From: Varroa destructor
Lineage: Eukaryota > Arthropoda > Arachnida > Mesostigmata > Varroidae
Reading direction: 5' to 3'
Assembly: GCF_002443255.2 (NCBI RefSeq)
Contig: NW_019211454.1
Coordinates: 7,958,248 to 8,022,247, forward strand
DNA: 64,000 nucleotides
The notes under the pieces are model-generated. The model was given only the letters and a program-made list of their open reading frames with translations. It made no database searches and had not been told where the DNA came from. Of the stretch, positions 26,601-37,815 are shown piece by piece (the first letter of the stretch is position 1; every line of letters starts with the position of its first letter). Position numbers and translations under genes: made by a program.

Positions 26601-27640
26601 TCGGCTGGTCAGGCAGCCCAAAAAGAAATCAAATCTACGTAAGATAACTAAAAGAGTTGCTGGGCGTCTAAGGTTCGACTCGCAGCGATAGCGAAGTAAC
26701 GAACTGCTAATTCAAATGGTAAACAACAAAATAGCTGATTCAATCCCGGCAAATGCCTATTCAAAGATCTGCCCGACAGGTGGTTTCTTTTTTACCTAGC
26801 GCAGTGCATTACGTGCTACGGCTTATTTCGATTTTGTCCAAAAATGACTGGCAAGAAAACCAATTCAATACACTCGATCTATAACAAAGACACCGAAGAC
26901 GCTCTTCAACACGCTTTTTAGGTACGTGTAGCCGTCAAAGAGTACACAGATAGTTCATGCGGTTCCTTTTGCAACAGACAGATAGACACAATGCTTCAAT
27001 CGAGTGAAAACAGGAAGCTCACGAGCCAGTAACTGAGCCAATCTCTTAGCATGAAGTTGTTATTAAAAACGTCCACTTCTGACCTTCAATAAATAATTCC
27101 GCAATTTTTATTACTTATTTGTTCCGAAGGGACGAGGAATGCTGATATATATACCGTCGGGTGTTCGAGTTTTATTCGTCATAGAACTTCCCTGTACACT
27201 TGCATTGCCGCCTCAAGAAAAAGTCCCATACGCCCCAATCCTTATATATTATACCGAAATTGACCACGATTAGAGACTCTCAGCAAAAAAGGAAAAAATT
27301 CACATTAATCAATTTATTAACATTGGATGGATTTTAGACGGACATGCTATTGCATAGGAGAATGTTTACGTCTACTGTATTTGGCGTATGATTGAAGCAA
27401 TTCCATAGACACATTTGCCTCCGGGCTTTTGCACCACTACATATAAATAAATCTGAATGAATTTTTTAGGACGAACACCAGCGATATATAAATATGTAGC
27501 TTTTGTTAAATAAACAGCCTAATTTTTTTTTTTTTTTATTTTATCCCACGAAATTTAGGTCCCGGACTGTAATATATATGTATGTATATGTATATATATA
27601 TAGAGGGTGCAACGTTTAAATCCAGACCTACTTTGTCCGT
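23622..27640. other. Long spacer upstream of CD36-like gene A
   Basis: Mostly AT-rich and stop-laden. A 35-base stretch at 24868-24902 on the minus strand reads FDPINEVLLG between an acceptor (gttagcag) and a gtaagt donor and might be an orphan exon. Plus-strand open stretches at 25633-25866 (with a hydrophobic run FAATTIIILLGSIVI) and 25936-26370 (two frames open at once) have no clear splice sites or family match. I did not call them genes. Confidence 0.4.
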
Positions 27641-27689
27641 TGTAGTAAGTATGTGTACTAGTTAGTCCTCTAACAAACCATGCCCGTTA

Positions 27690-27960
27690 CAACGAAAAAC
27701 GTTTCCAGGCTAAAGTTTCCTATTGTCCGAAGTGGCACACTTTATACGACTTTTGAGAAATTTGAAGAAGATATACATGAGGCACACCGTAATATTCTCA
27801 ATAGGGTTTAGATTTGCAGGGCTCAAAAGTTTTCCAACAGCACTTTAAAAAACATTTTTGATATAAACACATTTCTATACAGGAATTAAGGGCCATTTTG
27901 GAGCCACGAATATCAATCAGCAACACGGGTCGTTGACATAAGAGTTTATTTATGCCTCCA
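27690..27960 (-). mobile_element. Tc1/mariner transposase remnant
   Basis: On the minus strand near 27800-27850 the sequence reads SPANLNPIENI, close to the SPDLNPIENLW box around the third catalytic acid of Tc1-like transposases. Upstream and downstream sequence on the same strand is out of frame with stops, and no terminal inverted repeats were identified. It is a short inactive fragment. Confidence 0.45.
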
Positions 27961-29361
27961 GCTTTGTAGAAGTTTTAACCCTTGTGTTTTTGAAAGCTTT
28001 AAAGAGAATAGACGTTTTAAAAAATTAAAGCATATTCGAGTGAAACTCGAAACAATTTACGCCTACCAATTCCGCTTGACATAGGGCTGCTGTTAGGAAA
28101 GAAAGAATTAAAAAAGAAATTTTGTTGTATACGGCTCGTGGAGAGTTTAGGGGTTGAAGTTAGCGTAAATTCTAGCCATTGACATTTTGATATTGTAATT
28201 ATATAACTATGATAATGACCTATTGATGACACGAAATGTGATTTATAATAAATCTAATGCAATTCCGACAGCTTCACACTCAAAATACTCAACAAATAAC
28301 AGTACCTGGGCGTACCTTTTCTCTGAAAGGTGGCCTGAAGGTGGTGGCATTCGTTTGCCAAATCGTAAGACAATTTACTCAAATACCCTATAGGAGACCC
28401 TTCACTAAGGAACAGGGGCACCGTGCTTCTTCTATTCAAGCGAGACCTCAGGTTCCTTTCTACGAATCTTTTTCACATTGGTTATCTTTTATCTGAAGTT
28501 AACTTGAAGTTTGAGCATGTAAGTACCGCTACGTATCATCGAAAAACGACGGACTAAAGTTGGATAACTGATGTCTTTTACATGTGCTTTGTTTATTTCC
28601 GGCTTTTGGAATATTTTAGAGGGGTTCAAATGTTAAAAAAAATAGTTGAGGGTCGTTGCTGGTCACCTGATGCGGGGTAGCAAAAATAGAATGACACAAA
28701 TTACTAGAAGATCATGTAACGCAACACATGTTAACAGATTTTAAACATAGATTTCGTAATACTAATATAGGTTAATCTTTTAGCCTGGTCGTTTTTTCAT
28801 TTCAGTAATGTCAAGTCATGTGCTCCACGAACTAAATTAATATAACTTTACAGTATGTGGCAGACACGGACTTCGGGACCTATTCCAAACAGGTGACAGA
28901 TGCCCCGCCATTAACGGACTAACAGACCTGTACTAGAGCTTTGATGCGACCCATTTCTAGCATACCTATAGCTCATAAATAAATGCAAGGTCGTACCAAT
29001 TATTGCGCCACCTTTCGGAGCCTTTTGGTTCTTCTTTGCGACATTTCTCGTTATAGAAATTTTGTCAAGAACCTGATATTTTATATGACAGAAAAGCGCG
29101 GAAGCTTTTAAATTACCACCTGCATTTATAATAGATTAGCTGAAATTATATGAAATTAGCTGATAATCGATGGAAACGCGTATAGAACTGCACACAGTAT
29201 TTCATATCGGGACTGAATTCCGGAATATAAGATTTTTTCTGAGTTTCAAGTCTGAAGTGAGCCCACTTATGCCTCTTTTCCCTCTCCTGAAGTAGTACTA
29301 TCTTCGTACGGTTCAGATTTAGGATGATTTAAGGGAGCAGAAGTTAATGGTTAGTCACGGG

Positions 29362-32300
29362 TTGAAAATTTTTATGCATCTACCAACCGATAGAGCCTAT
29401 TCTTGGACATCGGACAACACTCGCCCCAACTTGAAAGAATTAGCTGGTCCTAATGCTAATAAAAAGCACAGGTTCGTATCACTTTTATATTCGCCATTCT
29501 TTAAGATATTTCATAGGTTTTCAGTATCTGTTTTTGTCATTAAAGATACATTGTATTTGGCGCATAATCTAAATCGATTGGGTTAGCATAGATTTAACGA
29601 GCGGGTCATTTAGGAACTATAGATAAAAGTCAATATAAAAAATGAGGGAAAACCAGGTTATCGAGTGAAGATATACTATAAAATTCACACTTTTAGATAA
29701 ACATTTCATTATGTCTGCCTTACACTGGCCTGATCTAATGCGCAGGTTTCGTTTCGAAATTCTTGGTGATCATATCTTGTATCAGTAACAGCTAACTCAC
29801 TTCTTCGTTGGGAGCAGACGAATTTAACGTAGGACCACTAAACAGGTGCAGAGTGATGAACCATAACGATCGGTCACGTGTAATAATGCCAAGTCCGAGA
29901 AGATTTCCAGTCGGTCATAGCATATTTTACGTTGGGTCATAGCATATTCTACGTTGGGAATGTGATTTTCAGATATGTGATAGATCATAAAGGAAATTAA
30001 AATGAACGCCTCAATAAGAGAGAATTGAATATATTTAACCTTTCACAGTTTTTTATTTCCAGTTAAGTAAACCGTCATCCAACTGACCCAGGTCATCCCA
30101 GATGACCGTAGCCATTTCAATTAGTTGTTAGAAACTACTGGATTCGAAGCGATGAGGAGCTGACAAGGTAGAACTGTTTAGCCATAATGACAACGATTTT
30201 GAAGCTTTCATTTTCAAGTTTAGATTTGGATCGTTCAAAGTTTACCAGGTGAGGCAGTCGATGGATTAGAAGGAAAAGTTACTCAGCTATCAAGAACGGA
30301 CTAGATTTTTCTTTGATCAAAAGAAGTCCTTAGGATCCCCACAGGACGCGATCACAACTCTCGATTATGTTGCCCAAGCTGCATCCGCCTCATTTTCACT
30401 AGGACTGCTAAAGAGTTGCTTTATGAAAGGTGAGCAAAGTGAAATGATCGAGTGTATCTATAAAAGAATCCTAAGGTGTGCCTGGTATAGGGCATACATA
30501 ATTTTCAGGGTCTATTACACGCCACAAGCTTGATTGCTAAATAACTGATTGATAAGCGCTAAATTATTTTCTATAACCATTCCAGGTATACTTCAAACAA
30601 TGGAATGACAGCTATAACCGATCTGAAGTGCTAATGGGGCTCAGTGAAGACGACGTGGAGACAGTATTAGATTATTCAGTGGAAAAAGGTACGTGTCCAT
30701 GCGTTGAATAACATAATTAGATAGTCGCACGTATTGTGTGTTTAAATGCGTCAAATGGTTAGATCACAAGGCTGCACAAGGCATTTTGCACACACGCTTA
30801 ACGCCATAGGATGGCGCGGGCGTAATAAAAATATGCGTTGCCGATGAACTTCAGTGAGCTTCACGTTCAAGCAAACGTATTTTCACCGTGTGAGCGCTCG
30901 AAATTCTATGATTCTGACGAAATACAGAGGAAATTTGTCGACACCTCATTAAACCAGAGATCGAAGGGCAGATATCAAGGTACAGGGTTTGCCATAAAAA
31001 AAAAGCGCACCATTTTTCAGCGATAGGCAGCGTTCGTGAGTGAGAGGCAAAAATAACCCATTGCTACTTGGCCAAGAGCGGTCATTGCTGGCGCGCTGTA
31101 GTAGTGGATTGAGAATCTTGCGCGCGTTTAAGCCATAATCATCTTCAATGGACACGTAAGGGACAAACAAAGCGTGGCAAAAGGCGCCATCTATCTATCT
31201 ATCACAGAGTTTTCAAAGCAATTTGACGAATTGCATGATGTTTAGAGTAGTTCTCTAGCGAGCAAGGTGTGGCGGGAAATTGCGAATCAGCAAAGCGACT
31301 TCAGAAGTCAACCAGTCAGATCGTTTAAGGTTTACCGTACAAAAAGAAGAGCTATGTTGCTACGGAATTTAATCTAATATATACATATAACAATGATTCG
31401 TAAAAGCAAAGAGACGTAATATTGCAGTTCTAGATGAATGTCGGCTTCTCATAGAAGAATCAGAGGCGGCTTTCCGAAGAACATATCCTAAGGCAAATGT
31501 TTAAACAGCTTACTCAGTCTTCATTTACGTAACAAACTGCGTGAAAATAAAATATCGCTAGCGGCACGGAACTCTGCTACATATGGATTTTTTTCAGATT
31601 AAACTTCGAATAAATAAACAGCATTTGTTTCCTTTGTATGGCACACCGTAAATTTTCGTAAACGGCACAATAGTTGCGGTTCTGTATTCGTTTAGGACAC
31701 ATTATTGTGTCACGTCATATCTTATAACGTGTCCTGGCTTTAACATAGCTTCATTTACTGCACAATTAGCTAACTTTTTTTTAGAAAACAGGTCTTGTCT
31801 GCGCATGCGGAATAAACGTTTTGTTCACGATGCCGTATTCAACGCATTTTATATACGATTTGTTCTTCTTTGTTATCAGATACTTGGATGCATCAATTAT
31901 CCTTTGCTAATGAGCCCGTTGACTTTCCCGCCTACCCATCACCTGTTCAATGGAAATTACAACACTTTGTGAAGCCGTTGTGATTACAGTAGGTAAAGTG
32001 TGCTTGCCTAGAAACACATTGTGGCCTGGGTCCGAACTCGGGCGTAGATACACTGCGTTTCATCTGGAAGTCGAGTGTCTCAAGTAACAGGCGTCTTTAG
32101 TAGCAGACGTAAAATACGAAAAATGTGAGCTGACCATGCGAAATTTGAAATCTGCTACTTAGCCTATTAGCAGTCTAGAAATGGCCAAATAGCGACCAAG
32201 GAATGGACGCTAATGCCGCTACCGGTCCAACTACGTCTAACGATAAACTCAGGTCTGCGTAAGTTAGCCTATACCTTATAATCAACAGCGAGCTGAAACT

Positions 32301-34565
32301 CGGTGATTCGACTCCAGGTATCTCAACGGGTTTCCCGAACAGTGCAACAGGCTCGCGGCCACAGGTAAGAGTACAAACCCTGCTTTAGTTACACACAGCG
32401 TCAATAGAGGGCTCGTCGGCAGCCATCAGACGCACTATAATTCCAGATGGTAGCCATATTTATCTATGATTAATATGGTATCAGAGATATAACCTCTAAC
32501 CGAATTTGTTGATGACAAAGTTATGCCATAGCGTTCCCTTCCGCTATTTGCGACGGTTGCAACCGAGCTTATAAGGCGTATGCAAACTTCCCCATAAAGG
32601 CATTATCAATTTCTAATTAATCTAAAATTATTTAGCCCGATCAATGAAAGTTGTTTTATATACATATAGCGGCCCCCAAAAGTGGCCAGGCCCATTGAAC
32701 CGAGCAACTGAGAGGCCACTCAAGTAACGTCTTGCGGATGGAGAATACTCTCCTTCATTCGATATCAATCAGCTTCCGAATAACGTGATCATGTTTATTC
32801 CCTACGTGTGCATGCCGTGGATATTGCACTTTCGTAAAAGCCGTCAACTTCGTAGGCTGCAGGTCGTCCGTTATGGAGCGGAGAGAGACCTTCTCAGCAC
32901 GTCAGGAAACGTGAGTCCGGATAGATAGGCGTGCGGTAGGTACCATCACATAGTCTTTTTTTTGCCTAGAAACCCTCATACTAAAAAAGTCTAGTGAAGA
33001 GGCAAATTTTTTACTCTTGCCTACTCCATTATATGCTGTAGTATACACATTCGTGGGAAAACTACGTAGCATGAAATGACTCTATCTGTAGCCAAGATAT
33101 TTGTCCTAATTTGTTTTAATCAGGTCGGTTAAGCCTATGATTAACTTTTTCATGTGACTAACCAATGTATCCGTCTGTGTAGGTGACGAATGTTGACCAA
33201 CGAAGTTGACCGGAACGTTCCAGCCATATTACTGCAGAAGCTTTGGAAATGGCCTTTTCCCGCTGAAAATCTTATGCTTTCCATACATTCTGCACGGCGA
33301 TACCTCACTTGTTAAGCACGTGAAGGGCTTGTCGCCAAATAGGCTTAGGCATGATTTCAATCTCGACATCTACCCGGTTCGCGTTTCACTTAATCTAAAA
33401 ATATTTTTTAGTTTTTATTGTTCTCTATTTCTCATCCAATATTATTACACTATTTTATCTAACCATATAACTAAGAAACGTCCGAATTACCTAATGAATT
33501 TCATATTAGTGGATATGCCTATCGTAAGTTTGATTGTGAAAGCCTGGCGGCCTACAATATGGCGCCCTATCCAGAACAATGTAACTCACTTACCTAGCTT
33601 TATCGTAGCGCTCAACGAAATATAATACATCATCGTAGATTTTATGCCCCGAATGGAGCGTTTACCTTCCAAAAAAAAAACTAGTGTCTTTGTGTCTGTA
33701 TTTTAGTACACTCACGTTTCCTTTTTTTAAGATTAAAATGCGTTCAAAATATTTTGTTTCGGCGAAGCCAGTTAAGTAGAAGGTAGTAGACGTAAGTGTG
33801 TGTACCGTCGCTAAAGCAGATTATAAAATGTTCCGGTATTTACTGTTTCGATGCGGCCCTACTGTGAAGCGTTCCATCAAATGGTTTGCATACAGTTCCG
33901 AACTAAGGCCAGCTTACGTGTCCGTAAGTCTAGTAAGCTATCATTTTAAGACTGCTTTATCATGGGGATTGTTGTGGACGCGCCCAGGTAACCCAAATGT
34001 ATTGGACATATTACAAGTTAGGTACGCTTAAGTGGAATAGCTTTGTAGGAGGAGTAGCTTTATACAATTGAGTATTCAATTTCTAATATCCACCATCGCT
34101 TGTCCCTGGTTCGTTGATTTGGCACCTGGTGGCGCACGTGGCTTTAATCGAATAGGACGCCGCGATATTCAGTTTTCGTAATAAGCCTTAAGACGCACAT
34201 CAATATATTCTATAATATATCTTTAAATAGTTTAGCTTTAAAACTTTCCAATTTATGGCTACTGTAGGCTATAATTCGTTTTAGTGGCTTTTCGAAGCGT
34301 GATTTGTTAATGTTCAGCTTTGCACGCAACGTATTTACAGTGTCTCAATAAGTCAAACCGTGATCGATTGGCTGCACGGTCCTTCAGCAAAGTCGAAGTC
34401 CCACTGATGTATATGCATAGGCTTGCATCAGCGATGTTCTTTCTCACAGTTATCTTATTTGCTGTGTGTTTATATTTACGGTTCACGCAAAAAGAAGTCG
34501 CCATAAGTGTAGTAGTTAGGAGGCAGGCTTCTGCACACTGGGAGCCTTGGAAGTGTTCGGAGTAA
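29362..34565 (+). pseudogene. CD36/SCARB-family receptor gene D, plus strand, with splice-site damage
   Basis: Exons recognised: 30270-30429 (LLSYQERTRFFFDQKKSLGS, TTLDYVAQAAS), 30586-30688 (VYFKQWNDSYNRSEVLMGLS), 31428-31492, 32179-32258 (NSDQGMDANAATGP), 32318-32364 (YLNGFPEQCNRLAAT), 32738-32910 (DGEYSPSFDINQLPNNVIMF ... VRYGAERD), 33224-33376 (YILHGDTSLVKHVKGLSPNR), about 33815-33923 (IKWFAYSSEL) and 34341-34565 (C-terminal membrane segment AMFFLTVILFAVCLYL, stop at 34563-34565). A possible earlier exon at about 29362-29482 has RPNLKELAGPN, where the family has a RPxxxExGPY box. Family order and most phases fit. Faults: exon 30270-30429 ends one base out of phase with the next, the donor at 31493 is GC, and the acceptor before 32738 reads GG instead of AG. 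The N-terminal membrane exon was not found. It could still be functional if my splice choices are wrong. Confidence 0.75.
29913..29956 (+). repeat. Tandem duplication of a 22-bp unit
   Basis: Two adjacent 22-base copies (29913-29934 and 29935-29956), starting GGTCATAGCATATT and differing at one base, lie upstream of or inside an early intron of gene D. Confidence 0.85.
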
Positions 34566-34705
34566 ACAATGTACAGGCCTGGCAAAATTCGGCTACCTAT
34601 TCGTTTGTCTCACTATTTTGTTATTGAATACTGCAAACGTGTTTATAAAACGTTTGTTCTGAGCTCGTTGTTTTTGAATTGTTCGAACCAATTGATGTAG
34701 TCGAA

Positions 34706-34756
34706 ATATATATATGCTGCAAAAGAAGGCTGCCTTCTCTTGCAGCATATATATAT
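34706..34756. repeat. Near-perfect 51-base palindrome
   Basis: Arms 34706-34730 and 34732-34756 are inverted copies with one mismatch (a G:U pair if transcribed on the plus strand) around a single T. It lies 140 bases after the stop codon of gene D, so it could form a hairpin in that 3' untranslated region or be a cruciform-prone site. Confidence 0.85.
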
Positions 34757-35156
34757 CATACAAAACGCAGTGTCCTGTTACAATGGCTAACATGGCATTA
34801 TCTACTGATATTAAATCGTTCCTCTACACTATCAACTGTACTAATGTCGTATTGCTCTGGAAGTTATTGTAATAAGGCAATATTATTAAATAAATTCTAA
34901 AATTATTGTCTGATCAAGGCTTTTATAGACTGGCTAACCATTGAAAACACCGAAGTTATTGAAAAAGACCTGTATCTTGAACGCAGATGTATCGACATCT
35001 AACGTGGTGTACGACGTTTCGTACTCGACTAATATGTAGAAGACTTTAGACCAGGACGAAACAAATGAATCGGAATAGAACACAGCGTACTATGATAGGG
35101 AACCCCGGAAGAAAACCGCAATCCCCGTGATTCCATTTCCTTCGCCTAGTAGCAGC

Positions 35157-35335
35157 CTAGAGACAAGCTGTCACAAAACAATGCCAAAGAAAGTTCACAC
35201 AGATCTTGCTATAGCAGATTCGCTGCCCGTCTCGGTTCTGTCGTCTGCGCCTGCACGCAGACAGATGGAGACAGTAGCAAACAAAGAGTTATCTATAGCT
35301 GATCATAAGATTTCTCGAGAGATAATCTCATAGGC
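35157..35335 (+). other. Open stretch ending in a stop, possible terminal exon
   Basis: After a pyrimidine-rich AG (ccttcgcctagtagcag) the plus strand is open for about 58 codons, including HTDLAIADSLPVSVLSSAPA and ELSIADHKISREI, to a TAG at 35330-35332. Codon use is more gene-like than in the surrounding DNA, but there is no family match or partner exon. Confidence 0.25.
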
Positions 35336-36936
35336 TCGCTGTGCCTGTTTTGCAAATACGTGAGCCGAATCCTGATCGAAAACAGAAAACGAAGCCGATC
35401 GCATCGCCCTTCAATTACTTGTCAAATAATACTCAGTAATAATTTACCATGCCTAAACAACACTTTTTTCATGTTAACTGATGAAACGAAGAAGCCCCTT
35501 TTTTTTTTTAGCGGTAGTCTCTAAGAGTTCAAGCTTACTAAGCCAGCGACTCGGTGCGATGACATCATGGTTTTACCAAGTTTTCTCTGGCATTTCGCCA
35601 CATGGTTGATTCGAATATACATTTGTTCTTCGCGCTTAACTTTACTTCGTGGCTTGAAAAAACGTCAGTAAGTGTATCTCTATTATTTACTCATCATTAA
35701 CTCACAGCGAGCGTAAAAACTCGAGCACTTTTCAGCTAAACGACGCTTCGAACGAGCATAAAATACCTGTACGACAAAAACATCAGCATGATAGCATATA
35801 TTATATGTCGCTTATTATCGCTACGTAGTATATGGGAACGAATTGCACGACTCATATATTAGCCATAATTTGATAGAAAGAAAAAATCTACATTTTCTTG
35901 TGCTAAAGTAAGTAACTTTTCAATAATTCTGTACAGCTTACTACGCTCATTATAAAAAAAAAAAGCAAACGATCATCCGAATAGTAATTAAAGTGTAGAA
36001 CTATAGTGATATGTCCGAGATATAGTTTTAACATAGTGTTATTCCAAACAAAAAACAGCTAAAACTCTTTGTGGAAAAATGCTTTTTTTTTTTTTTATTA
36101 ATAATCCGTTTAACTATTTTTTAGTGCAACCTCTCATAGGCATAGTGATCAATCCCGACATTCGCGCATTTACGCTAAACCGTTAGTCAAAACAGTGTAG
36201 ACGCAGAAAATATCCAATATTTTCTGCGTTTTCCAATATGGGGTCTTGGCCACATATAGCGCCAGACCACTATCGCGCGGTTTAAAACCTATCATGGGTA
36301 GAAAAACGTTAAAGAACTCAACGATTACTCCTTAAATGAAAATTTCCTCCAATTTCTTATAAATCGATCACAGTTTTAGTCTACGTGTGAGCTGTAATAA
36401 TAATCATTTCCTCTCTCCCATTGTATCACACCGAGGAACCTTGTATTCAATTAAGTTCAATTGATTTTGGGCGGTGTCCATCCACACTAGTCTGAGCGAC
36501 CGGCAGTAACTTACGCACCTTTATACAGAACAGTAACACTATCAACGGACTCGAATTTTGTAATCATTGACTCCATCTCATAGGATAAAGCATCTCATTA
36601 GTTAAATCGACGGTAGGGTTACAAATTTCATCGTCTAAATCGTTGACCATTGGTTATTTATGACGTCCTCTAATTCGTATAGCATTATATGTTCGTCATA
36701 TATCACCAGGTAGATTGTATCATTGACAGTCAGCGAAAACTACTTTCTCCCAAAAGGTGAACTGTTTCATGATAGTCATTCAAATAAAATATGCACTATA
36801 ATAATTGTAATAGAGAAAAACTAGTCCTGTTCCTTGTCCGCTCGTAAAACACAACCGTTAACACGAAAGCTACTTGCCTTCGTATTTGAGGTCATAGAGA
36901 TTATGCATAGGCACTAATTAGCGGCGCTATGTGGTA
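35336..36936. other. Spacer between genes D and B
   Basis: AT-rich with several A or T runs (35501-35510, 35954-35964, 36085-36098) and stops in all frames. Apart from the palindrome at 36201-36229, nothing else is recognised. Confidence 0.5.
36201..36229. repeat. Perfect 13-base inverted repeat with a 3-base loop
   Basis: Arms 36201-36213 and 36217-36229 (ACGCAGAAAATAT and its complement) around CCA. It could be a hairpin, a dimeric protein-binding site, or part of a small repeat. Confidence 0.8.
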
Positions 36937-37188
36937 CTAATGGAGAGACATCGTTGGTATCATGACCGAATCACCGTATTCCGTTATTTTACGCGGCACA
37001 GTAAGTAATTCGTCGTAAGTTTCATCTAAGCAAAAAAGTTCGATTCTAAGACCTAACGTTGACCTCTTAAAGACGTCCCTTTCATTGAGTTGCCGGCAAA
37101 ACGATGCAAGGCCTCGTATTGCAGGCTGCAAGCACTTTAAGAAAACTGCTATCGCACTACTTGTATTACCACGTTCAAATCCGCCCAT
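36937..37188 (-). CDS. Hypothetical small ORF, 83 codons
   Basis: Reads from ATG at 37188 to TAG at 36937-36939. It includes SSAIAVFLKCLQPAIRGLAS and CLDETYDELLTVPRKITEYG. The residue mix looks protein-like (charged C-terminal half, Cys at four places) and there is no interruption, but there is no signal peptide, membrane segment or family match. It lies 630 bases beyond the stop of gene B on the same strand. It may be a single-exon gene, an exon of an unseen gene, or chance. Confidence 0.25.
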   Translation of the reverse strand: MGGFERGNTSSAIAVFLKCLQPAIRGLASFCRQLNERDVFKRSTLGLRIELFCLDETYDELLTVPRKITEYGDSVMIPTMSLH

Positions 37189-37815
37189 AGAAAAGGTATC
37201 ACTGCATACTCGTCATAGTTATTAAATAGACTACACAGCGATTTCCAAAGTTCTGTTTCACTCGACCTGGCGTAATCAGCTACTAGAGCTTACTTAATTT
37301 TATCGCAGGCAGCTCACAGCCCCTGCTAAACTCCCATACTGCATTGGGCATGCGTTCTCTCTGTTTAATGTAATAACAAAAGATGTGCCGTACCCAAACT
37401 TTGCTAGTATATATATTTACTGGATGTTTCCGCTTTTATTCCTAGTTGTATAGAAAGTCGTTTTATGGTACGCCTCTGTAGTTTTATTAATGGCTACAAA
37501 GAGCAAACATAATGTTTGCCAATCATTTATCTTTATGACGATTTTTCATTATTTGCACGTTTACTATTTCCATTTGAACAGTAGAGAAAATGGGCATCTT
37601 CATCCACACGAAAGCATCTACGCGTCTCATACGGTAAAGAATAGCATATTTCATCTACAGAAAAAAATCAATATATAGCTTCTCTAAGCAATAAAAATTT
37701 TCGCTTCGGGAATATATGCCCACATTATCCGCACAAAGAGCTGATGAAGAGGTACAAATTTGACTAGATTGAGACAGGCACCCCGCCTAAGTAGGCTCTA
37801 CGTCGGTCGTTTTGT

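Noticed and set aside
30586..31503. BTB-domain interpretation of the plus-strand exons
   Set aside because: The exons fit the CD36 blocks better once the exons at 30270, 32179, 32738 and 33224 are considered together.
33206..33625. 139-codon plus-strand ORF as a separate gene
   Set aside because: Its first part is the CD36-like exon 33224-33376 of gene D; the rest is intron read-through.
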